From: Aphrocallistes beatrix
Lineage: Eukaryota; Porifera; Hexactinellida; Sceptrulophora; Aphrocallistidae
Direction: 5' to 3'
Assembly: GCA_963281255.1 (NCBI GenBank)
Contig: OY725495.1
Location: 1,550,001 to 1,614,000 of the forward strand
DNA: 64,000 nucleotides
Shown: positions 12,198-23,645 of the stretch, piece after piece
Numbering within the stretch: the stretch's first letter is position 1
How the letters are laid out: the number at the start of each line of letters is the position of its first letter
The notes under the pieces: generated by a model
Seen by the model: only the letters and a program-made list of their open reading frames with translations
What the model was told of the DNA's origin: nothing
The model's database searches: none
Position numbers and translations under genes: made by a program

Positions 12198-12680
12198 TTT
12201 GCATGTGAGAGTCTTTGGTTATGGCTCCAATAAGACGAGCTCAATACCAAAATGCCGGATCATCATGGAATTATGACGTCATTGTCACCTTTTTATATTT
12301 AGAAATTCAGTTTTTGAATATAACTCAGATATTTTAGGTGATAGAAGGCTGAAATTTTAATCGATTGTGTATACAGTCAGGGTCGCTTATTATGAACACC
12401 TTGGGGGACCAAGAAGTATGTTCAGAATAGAGAGACTTCATATTAAGCGAACTCGACCTAATACAAATCCTATGGAACCTGTTGAATTGGGACCAGAGAG
12501 TTAGTTCATAATAAACGAATGTTCATAATAAGCGAACCTGACTGTATTAATGTATTTATATACGTATGGTACAACTCTAAAAAATGATGACTCATCATCC
12601 TTTTGTGACGTCATCTTACACATCTTGTAAAATGACAAATTTTGTGATTTTCGAGTGATATCGATTATAATACTTGAGCA
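12198..12680 (+). mobile_element. Helitron-like family A, partial, split by a MITE
   Basis: Similarity runs from gcatgtgagagtcttt through tatgacgtcattgtcacc and, after the 171-bp MITE at 12374-12544, through gacgtcatc to cgagtgatatcgattata. The hairpin end is missing. Confidence 0.65.
12374..12544. mobile_element. 171-bp TA-flanked MITE (pogo/Tc1-like)
   Basis: The ends are CAGTCAGGGTCGCTTATTAT and CAGTCAGGTTCGCTTATTAT with TA on both sides, inserted in a Helitron copy. CAGT-x ends with a 'CGCTTATTATGAAC' core resemble pogo/Tigger termini. Confidence 0.82.
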
Positions 12681-13117
12681 AATGATCTCAATGAAAGAAT
12701 TTAAAAGCTTTGCTGTTGTCATTTATTTTTGGATTCCTGAATATGGGCATTGCAGGCGCAGGAGCAGTGATATACCACTTTTGCGTCGAAATTTCATCTT
12801 ATTGCATATCATAAACGTGCAGATTTGCATTACTTATTAATGATTGCATTTATCGATTTCACTTTCGGAGTATATCTCTATAGATCTGCAGGGATCTTCA
12901 ATTTTTTTTGCGAGCCAAATGTACTTCCATATTAAACTGGCGACGCACATTCAAAATTTACTACGGGCGTTCGATAGGTTCTCTGCCCTACCCTCTTATT
13001 ATGTCTGTAGTGCAATTGAAACCAAGTATTTGTATTAATAATGAACCTTATACGATTCTCTATCAGATCTACTTCTTATTTCAACACTACTCTATCTAGT
13101 TTCCAGATTATAGTCTA
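12681..13117. other. Unrecognised DNA
   Basis: Short frames only; no motif or repeat recognised. Confidence 0.4.
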
Positions 13118-13657
13118 CAAGCGCGCTTCGCGCTTGCTTTCGCTGCACGGGTGGCGGACACAGTGTCCGCCGGAGGATCCCTTCGGTCGCCTGGAGTCAC
13201 ATTGGTTAATTATAAGGGAGATAACATCTCTAAATATGTCTGTCCTACTGTGCTAATCGATATCACTCGAAAAATCACCAAATTTGTGAATTTAAAAATT
13301 TTTGATGCGTAATGATGACGTCATAACAAAGTGATGAGTCATCATTTTTTGATTATAGTTGCATCATATGTGAGGTATGTTAGTACACAGATTCTATTAA
13401 AATTTCAGCCTTCTATCTCCTATAATGGCTGAGTTATGCCCGAATAACTGTGTTGCTTAACTTTTAAAAATGTGACAATGACGTCATAATTCCATGATGA
13501 GTCGATATTTTGCTCTGAACTCTGAACTTACTGGAGCCATAGCCAAAAGACTCCCACATGCCAAAAATCAGCTTTCTGAGCCCGGCAATTTCTTCAATCA
13601 ATTCGTACAGATATATATATATATACACAAATAACAATCGAGTTTTAATAGTAAGGA
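13118..13657 (-). mobile_element. Helitron-like family A, full length
   Basis: It has both ends: the hairpin side CAAGCGCGCTTCGCGCTTGC with a 3-base duplication in the loop region, and the 5' end agttttaatagtaagga at 13657. Both TGACGTCA sites and an AP-1-like TGAGTCA are present. It shares the loop variant, 'ggaggatccc' and 'aatttaaaaatttttgatgcg' with the copy at 34638, so these two form a subfamily. Confidence 0.85.
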
Positions 13658-13689
13658 TTCTATTATCCTTTTTGACCATCTGTGTTTTT

Positions 13690-14645
13690 TCGAAAAATGG
13701 CTTAAATTTGAATTTGAGCAACGAGCTTATATCAAAATTCGCACGCTTCTTGGTATTGGTGGTCCAAACGACATTCTATCTATAGACTTGGAAATAGTTA
13801 ATGGAGATGCTTCCCTTTCATTTATCACTGTGAAGGAGTGGGCAAAGCGCAATCGTGTAGGACAGTTTCGATAGCCGATTACTATCGGAGCGGGTGTCCC
13901 AAATCCGCCGTCACCAGTGAGAATACCCTGGATGGTGGAAGAAGACCCCTATCACTGTTGACGAGTTAGCTATGCATTTGGAGATTTTAGCGGGAGCTGC
14001 TCATTGCCATCCTTATCGATGAGCTGAAAGTTACGAAGATATGTTCCAGTTGGATCCCTCACAAATGCCCAAAAAGATCGTCGGGTTATGGTTATCTGAA
14101 ATTATAACCGGTGATGAGACATGGATGCGATACAATGAAACACAATCCAAGGAAAGAAATAAAGTTTGGGTGCTAAATGGAGAGCGGCATCCAGTTAACC
14201 CGAGGCCAGATTTCAGGGATCAGAAGGTCCTATACTCAATTTTCTTTGATGCACATGGCCCAGTTGCCCAGATAATTTTTCCCAAAGGAAGCACATTCAC
14301 AGGGGACCTTTACGTCAATAATTGCTTATCAGAGGTTGAAAAACATTATTGGGAGTGGAGACCAAAGTCAGGTACACAGGTCCTGAGATAATTGCACGAT
14401 AATACATGGCCACATAAGACAAAGCTGGTCAAGGACGAATTGGATAGAATGATAATAATTGAGCTAGATCATCCAGCAGTTAAGGAAAGACCTTGCAGAC
14501 AAACATTTTCAGATCAGGCCTAGGAAATGCTGTTGGAGATCCCTACTAAAAGCCATTCCACTCGAAGACTATAATAATGTCGGTCGACAGACCGATAGTG
14601 CAGCTCCAAGTAGTTACTCGGAGGAGCTTGAAATGTAAATATCGG
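13690..14645 (+). pseudogene. mariner transposase pseudogene
   Basis: Mariner transposases carry an N-terminal helix-turn-helix and a D,D34D catalytic core. Visible in order across frameshifts: EQRAYIKIRTLLG (N-terminal HTH), SFITVKEWAKRNR, RSGCPKSAVTSENT, ITVDELA, then an intact stretch from 14041 with ITGDETWMRYNE (first catalytic Asp), HDNTWPHKT (second Asp) and the C-terminal TFSDQA. The conserved SPDLxPxDF segment with the third Asp is missing between DHPAV and KERPC, apparently by a deletion. At least three frame changes make it dead. It begins directly after a Helitron 5' end at 13657. Confidence 0.8.
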
Positions 14646-15397
14646 AATAAATAGGGAAATACTCACTTTAGGGAATTCTAAGTGTTAAGTTTTGAATCTA
14701 CATATTAAAATACCCTATTATAGCCTTTGATAACTCGCTCTTTGCTTAAAAAAAGATTTATTTCAAAAGTTGTGAAAATATGTATATATCAATCTATTAT
14801 TAACTCATAAAATATTCACATTATTTCTTTCAAAGTGCGAAAATATTTCGCAGTAGCGCGCGTACGGACATCCATCCATCCATCCATCCATTAACTTAAT
14901 GTATCCATATCCTTGTTTGAATAGCATGATATTATGTTCCTATATCATTAATTACTTTGGTCAGAACATGTTTGGTGCTTTGGAAGTTTTACCTATTTCG
15001 TTATAATTTGAGTATTGATCAAAATTCATATGTTTACCCTTCAGCACTTGTTTTTTACATTCTAAGCCCGAATAATGACCTTCGATTGCGTAATTTTCTT
15101 TTTGTACAAAACCATGATATCAGTGTTGCAAAGATTCTCCCATTACCTTGATATCCTAAAGAAACCTTTCTCCCTGTTCTTTACTTAGGTCACCCATGTT
15201 TTCTGGAAAGTCATCTTAGTGGTTGTGGAGGTGATCAACCTTGATTATCATCTTATAGCCAAGATCCATTAATTTAGAGACCATGATGCTTACCAATTCA
15301 GAGTAATTGTATGCTTTATAGTTGCCAGTGTTTCAAAGGTCTTGTCCTGTTAATGTTCATTTATTTATTTATTTATACATATATATATGTATATATA
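14646..15397. other. Unrecognised DNA
   Basis: There is a short (CATC)n-type run (catccatccatccatccatc) at 14871-14893 and (TTTA)n near 15360. No gene seen. Confidence 0.45.
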
Positions 15398-16164
15398 CAG
15401 AGTGGCTTTTAAGTTCTTTCCCAAGCTTGATTAGGTATAAAATTTCTTATGCTCAAACAATCTTTGTTATTATGGTCTTTAGAGATTATAATTCAAATAT
15501 TCTCAATGATTTTATAAGATTTTTCGAATTTAAGCCCTAGAACTGTGTTTTGTATGTTGAGTTTTGTTGAGAAAATATGTGTCCTGGCCGCAGAGAAATT
15601 CGAACATCAGGGTCCACTGCTTTTCAAATTATCATTCTAGAGTCTTCAAATTCTAGGAGAAATTAGCTCTCACATTTTCCTCGAACATTCTAAATTTGTA
15701 GAAATATAGGATGTTTAGATCAGTATATATTGAGAAGCATTTGGATCAGATTTTTGGTGATGTGAAAAAAAGTGCAATTTGGGTGATTTGCAAAATATAC
15801 CTAATTTGAACACGTGAAATAATAACTTTATCTCGTTTCTGATAATGAATTCAATGGATTTGTTAAATATTTCCATGGTGAATGAAAGGTATCTGGTGCT
15901 AAATCGTCATGGAACATTTATTATAGAGACATTTTTTACAGAAGCAGTGACCCTGATTCTCGAATTTCGCTGCGCGCCAGGACACATATTTTCTCCACCA
16001 AACTCACCATACAAAACACAGTTCTAGGTCTTAGACTCGTAAAATCTTTTAAAATCATTGAGAATATTTGAATTACAATCTCTAAAGACCATAATAAAAG
16101 ATTGTTTGAGTATAAGAAATTTTATACCTAATCAAGCTTGGGAAAGAATTTAAAAGTCACCCTG
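15398..16164. mobile_element. Long-TIR MITE (mariner-like), 767 bp
   Basis: The ends are CAGAGTGGCTTTTAAGTT and CAGGGTGACTTTTAAATT, flanked by TA. It matches the 10228 copy over its whole length, including the centre (ggatcagatttttggtgatg). Confidence 0.78.
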
Positions 16165-16412
16165 TATATATATACCAACCGGACAAAAGTATTTGAAAAG
16201 TTGATTCTTTCTCATACAAATAGTGTTAAATTGAATATTTTCATGTAAGGCAATATGTTCAAATTCTAAGAGATACTGAAAGTCTGATTTCAGATTTGAA
16301 ATCCACACATTCGAATGATTCATAATTTAACCTATTTAATAAGTTACCCAACTCAATGTATAATTCTATAAGTCTAAGCCACCCTGGGTAGTTCATTTCC
16401 ATCATGTATGTA

Positions 16413-16449
16413 TCCTTACTATTAAAACTCAATTAATTTGTATGTAGTT

Positions 16450-16502
<53 letters not shown>

Positions 16503-17263
16503 TGGAATTTGCTTATTTGCAACTCCCTTACAAGGCCGGCGCCACCAGTCCGGTTGTCCGGTTTTAACCGGACCACTTTTAGACAAGTTTAATACAATTA
16601 CTATGTAAAATAGTCCAGTTCGTGTGGTTTAACCGGACCACTTTTCAATAGTTGTATCTTTTAACCGGACCACTCTAAAATCCATGGCACCGGCTATGCC
16701 TTATTAGCAACCAATCTTCAGGTCCCAAGTGAAGATTTTGTGTTAATTCTGTTCCCTTATTAGCAACCATTTTATGAGCAATACTCGAGTTGCTAATAAG
16801 CGAATTCCACTGTATATGTAACGAATTGAGAATGCTGATTTTTGCATGTGGGGGTCTTTTGGTAATGGCTCCACTAAGTTCTGACCTCAGACGAAAATGT
16901 CAACTCATCATCGAAAGCTGACGTCATTGTCACCTTTTTCATAATTAGAAATTTCAGTTTTTCTACTATAACTCAGCCATTTTATGTGATAGTAGGCTGG
17001 AATTTTAATAGAATGTGTATATTAATATAGCTCACATATGATGCAACTATTATCAAAACATGATGACTCATCATCTCTTATTACGTCATCATTACGCAAC
17101 AAAAATTCTGAAAATTGATAAATTTGGTGATTTTTCGAGTGACATCGATTTTAACAGTGAGACATACTTATTTAGAAACATTATCGCTCTTATAATTAAT
17201 CAATGTGATCCCAGGCGATCGAAGAGAGCCTCCTGCGGACAAAGTGTCCGCCAGCCGCGTTTG
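16413..17263 (+). mobile_element. Helitron-like family A, full length, inserted in a Tc1-like MITE
   Basis: It starts TCCTTACTATTAAAACTC after A (16412) and ends ...ccgcgtttg before T (17264). The flanks join into an uninterrupted Tc1-like MITE (ccatcatgtatgta + tagtgggtaa), with no target duplication. A pogo-like MITE (16500-16812) sits in its (TA)n tract. The terminal hairpin is truncated to gccgcgtttg. Confidence 0.82.
16500..16812. mobile_element. pogo-like MITE, 313 bp
   Basis: The ends are CAGTGGAATTTGCTTATTTG and CAGTGGAATTCGCTTATTAG, flanked by TA, inside the (TA)n tract of the Helitron at 16413. An internal stretch repeats a GGTTTAACCGGACCACTTTT-type motif about three times (16545-16680). 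Confidence 0.85.
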
Positions 17264-17469
17264 TAGTGGGTAAAATGGGCGTATGTGGCATAAGGTGTCC
17301 TGATGGCTAATTGCAAAAGGTTAAGAATGAATGATGATTGATTAGGAAAATTCAACTGTGATTGATTCGAATGTATATTATTCAAATTTGGAATGGAATT
17401 AACTGTATCCCATATCTTTTAGAAGTAATCCTCTTCATGGATAGATCCATTTAGTATAATTTGTATGTA

Positions 17470-18150
17470 AATATGAAGTGTTCAAAAACATCACTGTGCA
17501 GTTATCAACTAGAACAGCCAAATCTATTTTCTTTGCGCTTGATCTCGACGAGAGCACTGATATCTCAGACACAGTTCAACTTTCCATCTTTATCCGCGGG
17601 GATCAGCAGTGACTTTTCTGAAACCTCCTCGATCTGTAGGCACTTCACGATGCTACTAAAGGTTGTTTTATAACAGAAGTTGTAATAAAGGTTGTATCTT
17701 CTAGAATTCCTGGGGTACTGTGGAACCAGCTCGCAGGTATCCCAACAGATGGGGAATCATCTATGTCAGGGAAGGAAGATGCGCGCGACGGCTCTAAATT
17801 AAGAAACACGTGTACCTACTTAACCCGGAACAAGTAGTTCTCACTATCCATTGTATTATCCACCAAGATGTTCTGTGTGGAAAAGCCTTGAAAATGGATC
17901 ATGTGATGGATGTAGTTGTAAAGGTTGTCAACTAAATCCGCGCAAAGGGGTTGAAGCACCGTCAATTTCAGGCATTCCTGGAAGAACTGGACACAGAATA
18001 CAAAGACCTTCTCTACCACTGCGAAGTTCGCTCGCTTAGCAGAGGAAAAATCCTTGAGCGAATCTTTGTATTGCGAGGAAATATAATATTGTTCTTGATG
18101 AAGAAGGGTCCTAACCTGAAAGAGAAAGATCGCAACCAGTGGGCTTATTC
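17470..18150 (+). pseudogene. hAT transposase remnant (ZBED5/GTF2IRD2-like type)
   Basis: Across several frames the segment reads FFALDLDESTDISDTVQLS, IFIRG, then HCIIHQDVLCGKALKMDHVM, RQFQAFLEELDTEYKDLLYH and EVRSLSRGKILERIF. This is the RNase H-like core of hAT transposases of the ZBED5/GTF2IRD2 class: LDESTD, HCIIHQ-x-LC and the LLYH-x-EVRWLSRG motif. Arg-Ser replaces the usual Arg-Trp in the last motif. Stops at about 17630, 17670-17690 and 17800 and at least two frame shifts make it inactive. Its left end abuts a Tc1-like MITE. Confidence 0.7.
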
Positions 18151-18164
18151 TCAGATCACTTAAA

Positions 18165-18400
18165 CTTCCACTTAACTTAAACTAAGTAATTACTTAGTTT
18201 TCATTAAGTTTTTTAAAATAAACTTATACTTAAATTCATACTTAGTTTTTTGCTGGAAGCTAAGTATTTACTAAGTTCATACTTAGTTTATGCTTCGAAC
18301 GTTAGAACTACTTAGTATTTACTTAATTTATTACTTATTCCTTTACTTAGTTTAATAATCACATACTAAGTTTTTGTTTCATTTTGACATAGAAACTAAG
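18165..18400. repeat. Region dense in ACTTAGTTT/AAACTAAGT motifs
   Basis: The motif actta(g)ttt or its complement occurs more than ten times in both orientations. It could be the end of an inverted-repeat element, but no clear termini were found. Confidence 0.45.
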
Positions 18401-18639
18401 CTAATAGTTTGGCCAATCTAAATGTATTTAGATAATGACTCAAATTCCATCGACACATTAAACGATATTGAATTCATAAAAAGTATCATAAATATACTCG
18501 TAACATTTCATTATTCAGCAACTTAACGTTCACGTAAGAATTGAGTGATGAAAACATTTTTGTGGTAATTACTGTAAATCAAATCAATGTCGTAAAACCA
18601 TACTACAGCTAATGGTGGCTCTTCAACAAATAAATAGAG

Positions 18640-19420
18640 TTCTAATTGCGATAAATTGGATCGTATTGTTCTTACCAATCATTAATATTACTTTTATTTT
18701 CACATCTTTCAAGTATGTAATTAAGAGTAGATTTGATTCGAGCATTAACGAGAGCTTCACAGACTTCCCTAGAGAGATACTTTCTAATACGCCGGATATT
18801 ATAGTGTAGTAGAATCAAGAGTAAGCAACTTTGCTGACTTGAGTGTACATTGAGAAGGTTTTGTCCAGCCAAATTACAAGATTCCGTACTTCTTTGGAAG
18901 TGGATATTCTCAACTCACCAACAGAGATGCTATCAGTTTGAACTTTAGATAGTTGTTGACGAGTTCCTATATAAAAACTGTTCAAGGAAAGTAGAAATAG
19001 AAACAGGATGGTTCCTTGAGTAGGGAGGCCGATATATTAGGATAATATGAAAGGAGATTTCTGAAGAAGAGATAGTCCAATCCGTGCGCTCAAAATATGA
19101 TACCTCACCAAATGCCATTGCACTTTAAAGTGAAGGAATCACGACAGAAAAGTGCAGTGTCCCCACCCTGACGATGTGCTAACCTAGCACGATCAAGGAG
19201 TTGGTAGCCGGTTGGAGTGTATTCAACTTTCACGGCCGCATCCCAAGAAGAAAACGAGGTATCAGTGACGGCAACAACGTCAGGATGGTGTTCAGATATA
19301 GAGTCAAGAAAACAAGAGGATTTAGGATTTCCTAAGATCCCGAGCATTGAGAAGATGGAAGGATATAAGATGGGGATGACCACGCGGGGAAGATGTAATA
19401 GGCTTGATAGTGATAAGATT
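18640..19420 (-). pseudogene. CR1-like non-LTR retrotransposon remnant
   Basis: On the minus strand, 19400-19105 encodes an endonuclease domain piece (HHPDVVAVTDTSFSS, GYQLLDRARLAHRQGG, ALFCRDS). From about 18960 down to 18680 it encodes the C-terminal reverse-transcriptase part (VRNLVIWLDKTFSM, FYYTI, IRRIRKYLSREVCEALVNAR). Both are typical of CR1/Jockey-type LINEs. The RT core with the YxDD motif is absent, so about 1-1.5 kb has been lost near 19020-19105. Stops and frame changes are frequent. Upstream minus-strand sequence to about 19690 may be the element's 5' part. Confidence 0.65.
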
Positions 19421-19699
19421 GGATGGATTTCGACCCGAAAAGAATACGCATGGTTGTTAGGCAAATGAGAAGGAGAATAAGGAGGAAGTGGAGGGGACAA
19501 CAGAATTACTCACCAGATGATGATGGAGGAAGAGAGCTGTATTGAGGAATGGTTGGTGGTTGTGGCTCCGAATCCGAGGTAAAAGATTAGCTGACTCGAT
19601 CCTATTTATATTAGGAGAGTGCGAGCTAGGCGTACGATCGTCAGCGATAGAGTCCTTTGGTACTATTTGTATTTGAAATAATTTAGTGTGCAATTTCTT

Positions 19700-21119
19700 G
19701 TTTTTGTTAGTGCATAGTACATATGTAGTATAATAGTATAATACTATATGTAGTATAACAGTAGTATAATACTCAGATTATTACTTTAAAAGTGCGATAA
19801 TCGGAATCTAGTAATTTTTAAGTATAAATTTCATTTGAGAATTCCCTTTGCTTAATATTAGAATTTTATAAAAAATATTGAATTGAAAATATGTTTATAT
19901 AATTATGTTAATAACTCATTAAAATGCACATTATTGCTTTTAATTGCGAAAATCGAATTATACATTGAGAAATACCCATTAGTCTTAAGATGTTACTTAT
20001 ATCTTTAAACGAAACTATGCAGTGGAGGGGATATTATAGAAATCAGAAGTGATGAGATTTACCAAAAATTATTGACGGTGTGCACCAACACTCACCATAA
20101 AGAGAACATACATGCGAAATTTGACTGTTAGATTTCGATTTAGCGCGCGTAAGGATATACATATCTTCCTACTCTAGCTATTCTTCAAGATATAATATTT
20201 TATACCCTCTCACACTAATCCCTAAATTTAGAGTCGTAATTTCGTGTCAGATGTGGTATAGAATTGTTAGAAAGGGCAGTGGACATTTATTTAGTAGTTT
20301 TAGATTAAGTAATGATGGAGTAATGATGATATTATTGTAGTGTCTGAAGACTGTACTATATTTTAGTTACTTATTTTGTGTTTAACTATAGCCAACTATA
20401 GATAAATTGGGATTTTGTTTCCACATTCTTGATTTGGTGACGTTGCGTAAAATATTGTTTTAGCACCTAAAGGATTTGTAACCTTATCCATCCTGTCTGT
20501 GGGTGCCTACAAGGTGTAAAGAAATTGATGTCCTCAAATTTTGAAATGTAATTCTTTATAGTATTAAGTCTGATAGTCATGAAAGTACTCTATTAAGAAC
20601 ATATACGTAATACAAAAGAGATTCTCGAAAATACAATAATAACAAGATTGCATCGACCTGGAGGTAGTTTCTCTATCTGGGCCAAAACTATTTCAAAACA
20701 TGTCTGTTTGACCTTTATACAATAGTGCGCCATGGTATCTCCGCTTAAAAGAACCCATGAATAACTCGAAAGGAAAACGTTCGCAGCTTTATGTCTAAAG
20801 ATATTGACTTGCCAACTCTCCGAACCTGAACATTGAGTAAATCCATGTATAATCTTAAAATACACCGTTTATTCATAGCAACGGGAAACCTTGTCATAAA
20901 CCCCCGAAAAATAAGTAATTTTAGTTAGAATGATCTTTCACCACACATCTTAGATAAAATAATCCCAATTATGGCATTTCGCATTATAAATACATCCAAT
21001 TAATGTGTAGATATATTAGAAAATGATTAAGGGTTTAGCGTTGATTTAGCAATTGATCATAGTGATAGCATTAGGAGGACATCAATTTATTTACACCTTG
21101 CATTATGGTGCTTCCTATC
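19700..21119. other. Unrecognised DNA
   Basis: A local repeat of tatgtagtataa/tagtataat occurs at 19722-19775. The minus ORF at 20593-20865 shows no family motif. No splice-supported exon found. Confidence 0.4.
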
Positions 21120-22197
21120 CATAGACTCCTTTAAGTAAGGACTGTAGGCGTTCAATCTCGGGTCCTGGAACTTGGGTCCATTGTGTATTATTGATATCCC
21201 GTAATCCGCTCAAGTTAGACATGGGAGATGTATTATTGTTGAATAGGAAGTCGTATTTTTCCATTGGTTATGATGGCCTACCTCAACTATGTATGGAATG
21301 TAAGTTATGTGGTTTTTCACACCTGTTTTTCACAGATTTAAGATACATTTTGGCAATTTTCTGACCTGTTTTAAGCACATTTAAAAGCGTTATTAATGTA
21401 TGATTTTCGAAGATAATCAAGGGAGGAACGGGTTAATTCGAAATATTGGGACATTTCAAATGGAATGTTGCTACATTCCAGCGTTGCTATGGAAACGTAT
21501 GTATACCATTTGAGCCGATATCTTGAAAACCGTTACAGTTAGACAGCCAAATTTGACTATATTTGATAGATAATAGGTTACTTTCTATTAGCTCCTAATA
21601 CATTTTATAACATTAAATCTTAAGGTTTTCGAGATGTGGTGCAATTTGACAAATATGATTCATAAAATATATTGCACCATATCCCGAAAACCTTAAGATT
21701 TAATGTTATAAAATGTATTAGGAGCTAATAGAAAGAAACCTATTATCTATCAAATATAGTCAAATTTGGCTGTCTAACTGTAACGGTTTTCAAGATATCG
21801 GCTCAAATGGTATACATACGTTTCCATAGCAACGCTGGAATGTAGCAACATTCCATTTGAAATGTCCCAATATTTCGAATTAACCCGTTCCTACCTTGAT
21901 TATTTTCGAAAATCATACATTAATAACGCTTTAAAATGTGCTTAAAACAGGTCAGAAAATTGCCAAAATGTATCTTAAATCTGTGAAAAACAGGTTTTGA
22001 AAACCACATAACTCACATTCCACACATAGTTGAGGTAGGCCATCAAGACCAATGGACTCTAAAAATACGACTTCCTATTCAACAATAATACATCTCCCAT
22101 GTCTAACTTGAGCGGATTACGAGATATCAATAATACACAATGGACCCAAGTTCCAGGACCCGAGATTGAACGCCTACAGTCCTTACTCGAGTCTATG
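21120..22197. mobile_element. Near-perfect 1.08-kb palindrome (foldback element)
   Basis: The arms 21120-21645 and 21671-22197 are almost exact reverse complements around a 25-base loop. Examples are ggtcctggaacttgggtcca (21160) against tggacccaagttccaggacc (22141), and tgttgctacattccagcgtt against aacgctggaatgtagcaaca. No coding sequence is seen. A related piece lies at 11147-11410. The ends lack an obvious target duplication. Confidence 0.88.
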
Positions 22198-22715
22198 TTC
22201 CTATCATAGTATATGGGATCAATGATTCTAGATATTAATAGATAAATACACAGTTCTTGAATAACTGTTGGAACCCGCCGTATCTAATCCCCTAGCCACA
22301 TTTTAAAAGATGATTGCTTGAAAATTTTATTTGGGATAGCATATTGAGATCTGCACTTAACCCTATGTTTTTCAAAAATAACAAATCAACTCGATTATGC
22401 GACAGCACATATAACTCTATTTGACAATTCAATTCCAAATTAACTGCAGAGAATCACGGTTAATGTCCCAACATTAAAATACTCTCATCCTCGTGATGAC
22501 GTCATGAAGACATAGTGAATGAACTAAATTCATTTTTTGTATGACAACATTTCAAAGGTCGATTTTATACATAAAACTAGAGTTTCATAGTGATTTTAAC
22601 ACACTTTTAAGTATATTACTTTCTTTTATTATTAATGACTATGCAAAATCATGCAGTATATATTGGATCTAGAAATATTTTGGGAATCGGCTATTTGTGC
22701 TCAAATTAAACATTA
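22198..22715. other. Unrecognised DNA
   Basis: A lone TGACGTCA lies at about 22497, outside any recognised Helitron copy. Nothing else found. Confidence 0.4.
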
Positions 22716-23096
22716 CAAGCGCGTTTCGCTTGCTTTGACTTCGCGGCTGGCTGACACTTTGTTCCTCCATAGGCGCCATTCGGGCGCCTGGGTTTACATT
22801 GATTGATTTATTAGGGAGATAACATTTCTAAAATGTCAGTCTTACTATTAAAATCGATTTCACTCGGCAAATCATCAATTTTCCATTTTATAATTTTGGA
22901 TGCTTATTGACGAAGTCATAACAGAGTGACGAGTCATTATTTTTGATGATAGTTGCATCATATGTGAGATATACATGTCAGAACCTTTTGTTGCCATAGC
23001 TAAAAGACTCCCACATGCCATAAATCAGCTTTCTGTGCTTGGCAATTTCTTCAATCAATTGGTTACATATATATATTTATATACATTTATATATAT
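22716..23096 (-). mobile_element. Helitron-like family A, internally deleted, 5' tip missing
   Basis: It runs from caagcgcgtttcgcttgc to ttggttacatatatatat. About 130 bp between tgagatata and cagaacctttt are missing. A hAT-like MITE begins at 23097 in the (TA)n tract. Confidence 0.7.
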
Positions 23097-23627
23097 CAGG
23101 TCCGTAGACAAGGGGGGGCTTGGGGGCTTAAGCCCCCCAGTTTTACCATCAGTTAGGGTTTCTTCAAGACAACCCATCATTGGTGGGGCTATCCCCTCCC
23201 AAAAAAAATTAGGTTATCCCCTGGCTTGAATTACATTTGTAATCCCTCAGCCTGATGTTGGTGAGAAATTGGATAACCAATCTCTTGATTTAATTCTATA
23301 CCGGAAGTTTTCTCGTCCTCCATAATAGAAACATCCGGAAGTTGAGATTTCTTAAGCCAGGTGAGTATTGACATTGTGCACGAATTGCTTGTGTGAAGCT
23401 TGTGTCAAAACCAAAAACTTAGAAGTATGTATATATGCATTCGATTTAGATATAAAAACAAACACAATTGAATAATTAAAATGTAGTAATTTTAAAATGG
23501 TTAATGTCCAGGATAGTCTAAAAAATCGACAATTAAAATATTCAATAAATAAAATGGCAAATATAAATATAACTTCCACATCGATTTTTAAAGCCCCTCC
23601 ACTTTCCAAAAGTTGTCTACGGCCCTG
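23097..23627. mobile_element. hAT-like MITE, 531 bp
   Basis: The ends are CAGGTCCGTAGACAAGGGGG and CAGGGCCGTAGACAACTTTT; 'CAGGG-CGTAG' is a familiar hAT terminus. It sits in a Helitron (TA)n tract, so an 8-bp target duplication cannot be resolved. Confidence 0.68.
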
Positions 23628-23645
23628 TATATATATATATATATA

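Larger units (their letters stand above)
16178..17485. mobile_element. Tc1-like MITE split by a Helitron
   Basis: The left part (ccaaccggacaaaagtattt to catcatgtatgta) and right part (tagtgggtaaaatggg to gaagtgttcaaaaac) together parallel the intact member at 55374-55847. The right terminus is lost at the hAT remnant. Confidence 0.65.

Noticed and set aside
19217..19468. 83-codon plus-strand ORF
   Set aside because: It is antisense to the LINE endonuclease motifs on the minus strand, which match a known family.
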